A program made the translations under genes and the position numbers. The notes beneath the pieces are model-generated. The model made no database searches and was not told where the DNA came from. It worked only from the letters and a program-made list of their open reading frames with translations. Below are positions 16,039 to 21,352 of a DNA stretch of 21,352 nt, in pieces. The stretch is taken from assembly GCA_964464145.1 (NCBI GenBank), contig CAYXFB010000046.1:1-21352 (forward strand), in the 5' to 3' direction. This stretch comes from UBA5399 sp964464145 (lineage in GTDB: Bacteria; Bacillota; Clostridia; Christensenellales; Christensenellaceae). How positions within the stretch are numbered: position 1 is the stretch's first letter; each line of letters starts with the position of its first letter.

Positions 16039-16464
16039 TTATAAAACAGGTCCCTTACCCACTTCAAAATTCCCCTCAAAATACTTTTCCCTGATCTCGT
16101 CGGATTCTTGGACCCAACGCTCTATTCCCACCTTCTTGATCCTGCACAGGTTGTAAACTTTTATATTGTGCGGAAACTGCGCGCCCTTGAGCGTGGGCAT
16201 CAGGAAGGAACAGGGAAATTCAGCGCATTCGTAACAAAATGTCAAACCCTTTTCCTGAACGCACTTCCATGTGGCGCATTCGTTTTTCGGCGCAAATTTA
16301 CAATGACCCTTATCGTCCCTGCACCCCTTACAGGGAGTGTCCTCCGCGGGTATGTTTAAAAAAGCGGCAACTTATTTTTTCCGCTCCTCGGTGATGTTTT
16401 CCTCGTATGACGGACAATTGAAGCAGTCCAGTCCGCAGGGTGCTGTTAACCATTCTTTGTTCAT
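16039..16464 (-). pseudogene. DUF3795-type cysteine-rich protein gene with one in-frame stop
   Basis: Reading from the ATG at 16464 (GGAAGGAC upstream) gives MNKEWLTAPCGLDCFNCPSY, the typical N-terminus of the small cysteine-rich DUF3795 family, up to a TAA at 16374-16372. The same frame then continues without shift for 110 more residues with CKGCRDDKGHC, CATWKCVQ and CYECAEFPC motifs, down to the stop at 16039. The whole would be a 141-residue protein. One substitution (for example AAA or CAA to TAA) explains the break, so this is a recent nonsense allele, a sequencing error, or an authentic pseudogene. The family's function is unknown; the cysteine pattern suggests metal binding. Confidence 0.78.
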
Positions 16465-16652
16465 GTTTAGTCCTTCCTAAGTTGTGTAGAATTTATTACA
16501 GCCGTGACTCTATTAATATATTGTACGATCTATCACGAATAGTACCATATGAACCGACCGTCTATTTGCTCTTTAGCCGTGTAAAAATAGCGAAAAAAGA
16601 ACCGCTGGACTGCACAAAAAAACGCCAAATCGCGAGTGAAAAAAAATCGCAT

Positions 16653-16719
16653 ACCACCAAACGATGATACGCGACATGTGTCCAGCTTCAAGCTGGTGGT
16701 GCGAGTATTCATAAGGACA
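16653..16719 (+). other. Overlapping inverted repeats, possible structured RNA
   Basis: ACCACCA (16653-16659) pairs with TGGTGGT (16694-16700); CCAGCT/AGCTGG (16682-16687, 16691-16696) forms a tight hairpin sharing bases with it; TGTCC (16679-16683) can pair with GGACA (16715-16719); CGAGT (16701-16705) with ACTCG (16720-16724). These are mutually exclusive in part. With the terminator at 16791-16825 they could form a short non-coding RNA, but no promoter is evident. Confidence 0.3.
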
Positions 16720-16773
16720 AACTCGAAAAACAGCTATATAATAAGGTTTCACGGCACAAGCATACGATTACTA
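16707..16773 (+). repeat. Cassette-flanking repeat, copy A
   Basis: About 66 bases similar to copy B at 20035-20100. Both contain TTCATAAGGACAAA near the left end and GGCACAAGCATACGATTAC plus TA to the right (21 identical bases at 16753-16773). The middle differs by substitutions and small gaps. It lies upstream of the kinase-nuclease cassette. Confidence 0.75.
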
Positions 16774-16790
16774 CCTGAATTTGAAAGCTC

Positions 16791-16825
16791 AAACACCGCT
16801 TTAATGGATAAAAAGCGGTGTTTTT
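16791..16825 (+). terminator. Orphan plus-strand terminator
   Basis: A perfect 12-bp stem (AAACACCGCTTT 16791-16802 with AAAGCGGTGTTT 16812-16823), 9-base loop, ending in a five-U run. No plus-strand gene precedes it for over 16 kb, so it ends a lost gene, a small RNA, or shields the kinase from read-through. Confidence 0.85.
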
Positions 16826-16926
16826 GCATAAAAAATATAGGCAAAGGCGGGATGCCCCGTTAGGAATTGGCACACTTATGATACCAAACATAATCCAAAA
16901 TTATAAGCTTTAGCAATGCAATTTTC

Positions 16927-16955
16927 TTGCATTTATGTTAAAATAAAAATATATC
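16927..16955 (+). promoter_or_regulatory. Candidate kinase-operon promoter
   Basis: TTGCAT (16927-16932), 17-base spacer, TATATC (16950-16955). A moderate match; the ribosome site AGGAGG near 16968-16973 and the ATG at 16981 follow closely. Confidence 0.4.
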
Positions 16956-16980
16956 ATGTGTCTGATTAGGAGGCTTTGCT

Positions 16981-19038
16981 ATGGTAGGAAAGCACATCAA
17001 CGGCTATACACTTATGGATTTCAAGGGCAAGGGTACATTTGGTTCTGTATATAAATGTGAAAAAGACGGTAACATATTTGCAATGAAAATATTTTCTGCT
17101 GATTTTGTTTTTAAAGAGTTTTTAAATGGGGAAGATAACCGAATTACCCGCGAAATTGAAGCATTAATGCTTGTTGATTCTGAAAATGTTGTAAAATATA
17201 TCGACGATGGTAACTTCATTGACAATAGTTCGAAATATTACTATGTTGTAATGGATTATGTGGATGGAGATGATTTAGAAACTATTTTGGAATCTGAAAC
17301 ATTATCAGTTGATAATACTATAAATATAATTCTATCTTTATTGGAAGGTATGTCGGCTATACATAATGCCAAATTAATTCATAGAGATTTAAAACCAGCA
17401 AATATTTTTTTACTAAAGAATGGGAAAGTTAAGATACTGGATTTTGGTTTATCCAAATTAATTGATTTTACTTCCATAACAAGTACAGGTGACATAATGG
17501 GCACGCCTTTGTATATGTCACCAGAGCAAATAAGCGATAGCAAAAATATTGACTATCGTTCTGATTATTATGCACTTGGGGTGATTTTATTTAAATTGCT
17601 ATCTAACCAGACACCATACGGAATTGTGGCCTCGAGGGAAGAATTGTATTATAAAATTAAATTCGAGCCACCTCTTTCGATAAGAACTTATTTACCAACA
17701 ATCGAAAACTCTATTGATAACCTAATAAATGAACTTTTGAGAAAAGAAAACTATAAGCGACCAAATACTATTAACGAAATAAAGGAATACATTGCAAGAA
17801 TTGGTCAAGATAGTCTATCCAGTACCACAGTAGTGCGATCTTTTATACCAACATTTTTTGTTCGACTCTGGAACGAAAAGAAGGTGCTGGAAGAATTTTA
17901 CAAGGATGGGTATTCTATTGAGAATGCTATATTTCCAATAAATCACCAAAATCGACAAAAAAATCTTTTTAAGTTCGTTATTGACAAAAAGGTGAATTAT
18001 ATCATTGATCCTGCAACAATGAGACTGGCTTATGATTCTTATTCAGACGTAAAAGGGTTGATTGCGCTTCCTTACGCACCAAGCGATTTAAGTCGTTTGG
18101 AATTGGAGAATCTTACTACTTACGAACAAAAGAGAGCATATGTTGAAGCGGTTTTAGAAGAGCAGTTAAAATACAATCCGCCGTATATTGTGTCACCATT
18201 TCATGTAAGTAATAATTCAAATTTAGTAAAAATTAAAATGGATACCAATGAGAACTGGTTTAGCTTAGACATCAAGTTATTAAACGAAACTCGCAATTAC
18301 TTGACCCAAAAGGGATATGATGGACAGTTAGTTGGTGGTTTTTGTGTAAAGACCGATATACTGACCGCACGTACGGAAAAAGAGTATTTTCTGAATATTC
18401 TTTCCTCAGTAAATTGTGATGTATATTGGGTGTACGTGGATTGCATTGATAATACAACAAATTTTTCTCAACTATACAATTATGCATATACCTTATTAGA
18501 ATTGCAGAAGTCATCAAAAAAACCAGTAATAGCAGGACGAATAGGCGCATTTGGATTGGTGCTATTAGCATTCGGTCTATATGGATTTGAGTCGGGGACA
18601 TCTCGATTTGAATCTTTTTATGAAGACTTATATAAAGATACTGGTGACCCATATAATATGTATGTAAGATACTATATGCCAGAGTTATTAAGCAATGTTG
18701 CCATAGATAGGAAAAATCCAACAAAAATAATTCAATTACTGGATACCAAAACAGGTCATGACATTGGATGTACTTGTCCTTACTGTATTTCACAAAATTC
18801 GGGAACTTTGGTTAATGACGGATTAACGCGAAAACACTTTTTATATCGGCGAAATGAGGAAATTGAAGAATTAAGAAGTTTTGACTCAATTCCAGAACGT
18901 GTTAATTATATTGAGGAGCGCATTATTAATGCCATTGGGTACTATAAAAATCTGAAGCCGATTTTTAAGGAAGATGATTCCCGATTCCTAAGAACTTGGT
19001 TAGATGTTGTGCAAAAACTCAAACAAGATTGGATGTGA
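16981..19038 (+). CDS. Ser/Thr protein kinase fused to a C-terminal TGT-like, metal-binding domain
   Basis: 685 residues, no membrane segment. Residues about 9-270 are a complete Hanks-type kinase: glycine loop GKGTFGSVY (16-24), Lys36, catalytic HRDLKPAN (134-141), DFG (154-156) and the activation loop ending GTPLYMSPE. All catalytic residues are present, so it should be active. Residues about 285-685 are a different domain. It has alternating hydrophobic strands (VNYIIDPATMRLAYD, CDVYWVYVDCID, KPVIAGRIGAFGLVLLAFGL) suggestive of an alpha/beta barrel, then Cys597, Cys599, Cys602 and His619. CxCxxC followed by a histidine is the zinc motif of tRNA-guanine transglycosylases and the DNA-modifying DpdA relatives, although the last spacing is shorter. 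Unlike most bacterial kinases of this type it has no PASTA or transmembrane part. AGGAGG supports the ATG at 16981. The gene overlaps or abuts the nuclease gene. The C-terminal identity is tentative. Confidence 0.85.
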   Translation: MVGKHINGYTLMDFKGKGTFGSVYKCEKDGNIFAMKIFSADFVFKEFLNGEDNRITREIEALMLVDSENVVKYIDDGNFIDNSSKYYYVVMDYVDGDDLETILESETLSVDNTINIILSLLEGMSAIHNAKLIHRDLKPANIFLLKNGKVKILDFGLSKLIDFTSITSTGDIMGTPLYMSPEQISDSKNIDYRSDYYALGVILFKLLSNQTPYGIVASREELYYKIKFEPPLSIRTYLPTIENSIDNLINELLRKENYKRPNTINEIKEYIARIGQDSLSSTTVVRSFIPTFFVRLWNEKKVLEEFYKDGYSIENAIFPINHQNRQKNLFKFVIDKKVNYIIDPATMRLAYDSYSDVKGLIALPYAPSDLSRLELENLTTYEQKRAYVEAVLEEQLKYNPPYIVSPFHVSNNSNLVKIKMDTNENWFSLDIKLLNETRNYLTQKGYDGQLVGGFCVKTDILTARTEKEYFLNILSSVNCDVYWVYVDCIDNTTNFSQLYNYAYTLLELQKSSKKPVIAGRIGAFGLVLLAFGLYGFESGTSRFESFYEDLYKDTGDPYNMYVRYYMPELLSNVAIDRKNPTKIIQLLDTKTGHDIGCTCPYCISQNSGTLVNDGLTRKHFLYRRNEEIEELRSFDSIPERVNYIEERIINAIGYYKNLKPIFKEDDSRFLRTWLDVVQKLKQDWM

Positions 19039-19042
19039 TATT

Positions 19043-19702
19043 TTGTTAGAAGCAGATTTAGTTAATGACATAAATTATTATTTGCAACATAAAGGCATAT
19101 TGTATTCTAACGAATTGCGTATGGGAATTGGCATTCCGGATATTATAGTCAACCTTGGTGCAAATCGAAGATTGAAGCCATTGGATGATTATTTCTTGGT
19201 GTCAATATTAGCATACATAAATGAAATGAAAAAAGTTACTATTTATCAAATACAAGAAACGTTTACTCTTGGAATTGAGAAGGTCAAGCAATATGTTTCT
19301 GTACTGGCTAATTTATGTTTAGTAGAAATCAAAAAAACCATAGTGAAAATCTTGAAGAACATTTTTGCTGTGAACTTGGGAACAACAATATCTATTGAAG
19401 CAAAGCTGAAAGATTGGAAAGGAGCGTGCCTACAGGCTCAACGCTACCTTTGTTTTTCTGATTATTCATATGTTGCTTTACCTAGTGAAACAATAAAAAA
19501 CGTAGAGCCCAGCCTTTTTCAGATGGCGGGCATTGGCTTGCTATCTGTTAATAAAATGAAAATTAGCGAAGTGATACCGGCAACAAAATCATCGTCATGC
19601 AACTTTATTCTCAAATACATTAGCACTTCCAAGGTAATTGAGAATAATGTGGAAACAGTTAAGAAGCACTTGCGTCCCAGTATCTTTTCATCTTGTATCT
19701 AA
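19043..19702 (+). CDS. PD-(D/E)XK nuclease-like protein
   Basis: 219 residues from the TTG at 19043, five bases after the kinase stop; an ATG at 19004 is also in frame and would overlap the kinase by 35 bases, but neither start has a convincing ribosome site, so coupling is likely. The N-terminal helix holds a glutamate (LLEADLVNDINYYL), followed by GIPDIIV with the metal-binding aspartate, and later SIEAKLKDWKGACLQAQRY with the E-x-K pair and a DYSYVALP strand. This D...ExK order plus the DW-KA-QA helix is typical of PD-(D/E)XK nuclease-fold proteins. Between the aspartate and ExK lies an inserted helical, winged-helix-like segment of about 60 residues. Likely a DNA or RNA nuclease acting with the kinase fusion; its target is not known. 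Confidence 0.75.
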   Translation: MLEADLVNDINYYLQHKGILYSNELRMGIGIPDIIVNLGANRRLKPLDDYFLVSILAYINEMKKVTIYQIQETFTLGIEKVKQYVSVLANLCLVEIKKTIVKILKNIFAVNLGTTISIEAKLKDWKGACLQAQRYLCFSDYSYVALPSETIKNVEPSLFQMAGIGLLSVNKMKISEVIPATKSSSCNFILKYISTSKVIENNVETVKKHLRPSIFSSCI

Positions 19703-19853
19703 AACCAAATTGTATATGATATATTAGTGGTGGTGCGAAACACTTAATGTGAAATATGAGCAGAAGGCTATTTGAATGATACAATTGGTATCTTCGGCAA
19801 AAAACAAGAGAGAATAATAAACTCATTTGAGCAATTAAAGAAAAAGTTGCAAT

Positions 19854-19883
19854 TGGTTTTACGGAACAAGCATACGATGACTA
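19854..19883 (+). repeat. Cassette-flanking repeat, partial copy C
   Basis: 19863-19883 matches the 21-base core of copies A and B at 19 of 21 positions, and the preceding GGTTTTAC resembles GGTTTCAC of copy A. The left part of the repeat is missing or diverged. Confidence 0.65.
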
Positions 19884-19995
19884 TTAGACTTTCAATCAAT
19901 TTAACGCTTTAAGTTATATCTTTTCAAATTATGAAGAGGCGTATTTGTGTTTGTTTATAAGTGCAAACTGATGAGGAAAACACCTTAATATTCAC

Positions 19996-20047
19996 TGTCC
20001 TTATGAACACCCGAGAGTATTTTGCATTATGAATGTTCATAAGGACA
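19996..20047 (+). promoter_or_regulatory. Perfect 14-bp inverted repeat with embedded palindrome upstream of dinD
   Basis: TGTCCTTATGAACA (19996-20009) is exactly complementary to TGTTCATAAGGACA (20034-20047), with a 24-base gap. The right arm overlaps a second palindrome, TTATGAA-TG-TTCATAA (20027-20042). Paired operators for a repressor, or an RNA hairpin, are possible. It is not the GAAC-N4-GTTC form expected for a Gram-positive LexA box. Confidence 0.6.
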
Positions 20048-20100
20048 AATTCTGAAACACTATTAAAATAAATGTTTCTGGCACAAGCATACGATTACTA
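20035..20100 (+). repeat. Cassette-flanking repeat, copy B
   Basis: Counterpart of copy A, sharing CATAAGGACAAA at the left and 21 identical bases at 20080-20100. Copies A and B bracket the kinase-nuclease cassette as direct repeats about 3.3 kb apart. Confidence 0.75.
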
Positions 20101-20131
20101 AGATGAAAATAATGAATAAATCCAACAACAG

Positions 20132-20140
20132 TGATATACT
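20132..20140 (+). promoter_or_regulatory. Extended -10 promoter of dinD
   Basis: TG-A-TATACT (20132-20140) is an extended -10 with no clear -35. It would start transcription near 20147, about 20 bases before the ATG, after the AGGAGG at about 20154-20159. Confidence 0.45.
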
Positions 20141-20166
20141 TATATTAAATACGAGGAGGCATTGCA

Positions 20167-21024
20167 ATGGCAAATCTTGATGCAAAAGAATACACAATAT
20201 TCGAAAAAATAAAACATATCGAAGATGATGGCTTGGAGTTTTGGCTCGCTAGAGAATTAGCCGTCGTGTTGGGATATTCAAAATGGGAAAATTTTCAAAA
20301 GGTCATAGACAAGGCTATGTTAGCCTGTAGAAACAGCGGATTTGATGCGAATGACCATTTTCCTGATGTCAGGAAAATGGTTGATATTGGTAGTGGAAGC
20401 AAAAGAAAAATTAAAGATTATCAACTTTCGAGGTATGCCTGTTATTTAATTGTGCAAAATGGTGATCCGCGCAAAGAAGTCATTGCGTTAGGTCAGACTT
20501 ATTTTGCCATTCAGACTCGGAGACAGGAAATCATAGACGCTTTTCACCAATTGGACGAAGATAACAAGCGCTTGGTCATCAGAGGTGACATCAAGCAATG
20601 GAATCAAATGCTCGCCGATGCTGCACATAATGCAGGAGTGATAACAAACGAAGAATTTGCAATTTTTCAAAATGCTGGATATATGGGATTATACGGCGGT
20701 ATGACAGTAGAAGATATCCATACAAAAAAAGAGTTGCGCGTGAATCAAAAGATTTTGGATTTCATGGGAAGTACCGAGCTAATTGCAAATCTTTTTAGAA
20801 TTTCTCAAGCAGAAGAAAAATTGAAAAATGATCATGTTCTAGGCGTAGAACAGGCAACGACTACACATTTTACAGTCGGACGCGAAGTACGCGAAGCGAT
20901 TAAGCGCGTAGGCGGCACCATGCCGGAAGATTTGCCTACTCCGGAAAAAGGCATTTCGGAGATTGAAAAAGAGCAACTGCGAAAGCTCAAAGACAAAAAA
21001 GAGCGTTTGATGTTAGATGAATAA
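20167..21024 (+). CDS. dinD: DNA-damage-inducible protein D (DinD-like)
   Basis: 285 residues, close to E. coli DinD (about 274). Characteristic segments are the N-terminal GLEFWLARELAVVLGYSKWENF (about 20-42; a BRO/antirepressor-like start) and the highly conserved block SRYACYLIVQNGDPRKEVIALGQTYFAIQTRRQEI (about 88-122), then AGYMGLYGG (about 170-178). E. coli DinD is SOS-induced and inhibits RecA filament activity; that role is assumed for this protein. The C-terminus is a charged helix (EKEQLRKLKDKKERL). AGGAGG precedes the ATG. No LexA box is seen upstream; control may use the inverted repeat at 19996-20047. Copy number in accessory islands is common for this family, and the position between defence-like genes and an IS remnant fits. 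Confidence 0.88.
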   Translation: MANLDAKEYTIFEKIKHIEDDGLEFWLARELAVVLGYSKWENFQKVIDKAMLACRNSGFDANDHFPDVRKMVDIGSGSKRKIKDYQLSRYACYLIVQNGDPRKEVIALGQTYFAIQTRRQEIIDAFHQLDEDNKRLVIRGDIKQWNQMLADAAHNAGVITNEEFAIFQNAGYMGLYGGMTVEDIHTKKELRVNQKILDFMGSTELIANLFRISQAEEKLKNDHVLGVEQATTTHFTVGREVREAIKRVGGTMPEDLPTPEKGISEIEKEQLRKLKDKKERLMLDE

Positions 21025-21137
21025 AGAATCGTACAATGTACACACGCAAAATAAGCAGACCACAAATTATAGTTAACTGCACACTTGAAATACTGGAGTT
21101 TATCTCGCGATATTGCCACCAAAGACGACCTATACTG
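21025..21137. other. Short spacer before the IS remnant
   Basis: No terminator for dinD and no gene. A small GTAC-AAT-GTAC hairpin (21029-21039 region) is too weak to call. Confidence 0.4.
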
Positions 21138-21160
21138 GCCCTGTGAAAAAAAGTCTGTAA
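21138..21160 (+). repeat. Possible IS256-family left terminal inverted repeat
   Basis: GGCCCTGTGAAAAAAAGTCT followed by GTA, about 46 bases before the transposase start, resembles the CTGTAAAAAAGTCTGT-like ends of clostridial IS256 elements as I recall them. The partner end is outside the window or lost. Confidence 0.4.
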
Positions 21161-21205
21161 AAACAGCTTTCGATGATACAATATCAAAGGAGGCTGTTTT
21201 AAGTT

Positions 21206-21325
21206 ATGGTAAGAAGAAAAAGAGAAGAACTGAGCGAGAGCAAAAAACAAATCATAGCGGGGCTGCTGGATGAATATGATATAAAGAGCGCGGAAGATGC
21301 ATATTCCGGCGAAGTTGAACACTAA
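21206..21325 (+). pseudogene. N-terminal remnant of an IS256-family transposase
   Basis: An ATG with AGGAGG upstream encodes 39 residues beginning MVRRKREELSESKKQIIAGL and LDEYDIKSAED, the standard N-terminus of clostridial IS256-family (mutator-type) transposases, which normally run on to about 400 residues. After KSAED the match is lost and the frame stops at 21323-21325. None of the DDE catalytic residues is present. It is therefore a truncated or internally deleted copy; whether more of it resumes beyond the window end cannot be seen. Confidence 0.75.
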
Positions 21326-21352
21326 TTCCGGAAAGATGTGAACAGTTATGCG

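Larger units (their letters stand above)
16465..16980. other. AT-rich intergenic region at the island boundary
   Basis: No gene of normal appearance. It holds an inverted-repeat cluster (16653-16719), the first copy of the cassette-flanking repeat (16707-16773), a strong plus-strand terminator (16791-16825) and the kinase promoter and ribosome site. Codon-like composition and strand both change across it: minus-strand, GC-richer genes lie to the left and plus-strand, AT-rich genes to the right. Confidence 0.6.
19703..20166. other. Repeat-rich intergenic region between nuclease and dinD
   Basis: No gene I can support. TGGTGGTGCGA at 19728-19738 is an exact match to 16694-16704. Copy C (19854-19883), the 14-bp inverted repeat (19996-20009 and 20034-20047), copy B (20035-20100) and the dinD promoter lie here. 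Short open frames are interrupted and read as gene debris at best. Confidence 0.55.

Noticed and set aside
16636..16863. 75-residue plus-strand frame across repeat A and the terminator.
   Set aside because: It runs through a perfect terminator hairpin and has no ribosome site or recognisable domain.
16709..16891. 60-residue minus-strand frame over the same region.
   Set aside because: No ribosome site; it overlaps the repeat and terminator and has low-complexity hydrophobic sequence.
19768..19911. Short frames in the repeats that read like toxin or antitoxin pieces (FTEQAYDDY resembling YoeB; MTIRLS resembling a ribbon-helix-helix antitoxin start).
   Set aside because: Each match is 6-10 residues, in different frames of the same repeat, and is interrupted by stops. 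The DNA repeat itself is the better-supported feature.
16707..20100. CRISPR array or integron attC sites as explanation of the repeats.
   Set aside because: Only three irregularly spaced copies with no regular spacers, no cas or integrase gene, and no attC-type RYYYAAC/GTTRRRY ends.

Overview
The window looks like chromosomal DNA from an anaerobic, gut-type Gram-positive bacterium of the Bacillota, probably a clostridial lineage. This rests on strong AGGAGG-type ribosome binding sites, a lipoprotein-type sugar-binding protein, a clostridial-style ABC sugar importer, a 2-enoate-reductase-like Fe-S flavoenzyme and IS256/ISL3-type remnants. I could not run searches, so the taxonomy is inference.

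Layout. (1) 1-3.4 kb: a possible ISL3-type IS end at the left edge, then the minus-strand gadB-gadC operon (glutamate decarboxylase and glutamate/GABA antiporter) with its own terminator and helically phased repeats upstream. (2) 3.4-6.0 kb: a CheW-type protein interrupted by a CZB zinc-sensor domain, read from a clear promoter through a leader that holds a terminator-like hairpin, followed by a long regulator with two GntR-type winged helices. (3) 6.3-15.9 kb: a seven-gene minus-strand operon with one near-consensus promoter (TTGACA-17-AATAAT) and one strong terminator. In transcription order it encodes a PIG-L-type deacetylase, a NagB-like protein with an altered active site, an Old Yellow Enzyme/Fe-S/FAD oxidoreductase, a sugar-binding lipoprotein, a double-ABC ATPase, a permease and a Gfo/Idh/MocA dehydrogenase. 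Stable hairpins sit in several intercistronic gaps. The set reads as an import-and-catabolism pathway for an N-acylated or otherwise modified amino sugar. The substrate is not known.

(4) 16.0-21.35 kb: composition becomes visibly AT-rich and the genes switch to the plus strand, as expected of an acquired island. It starts with a DUF3795-type pseudogene carrying one in-frame stop. Next come an orphan structured region and terminator, and a two-gene cassette: a Ser/Thr kinase fused to a C-terminal domain with a CxCxxC...H motif resembling tRNA-guanine transglycosylases, followed by a PD-(D/E)XK nuclease-like protein. Then come a dinD-type DNA-damage-inducible gene and an N-terminal IS256 transposase remnant. 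Related repeats (a 21-bp core exact in two copies and 19/21 in a third) flank the kinase-nuclease cassette. That cassette is the best candidate here for an undescribed system, plausibly anti-phage or DNA-modification related.
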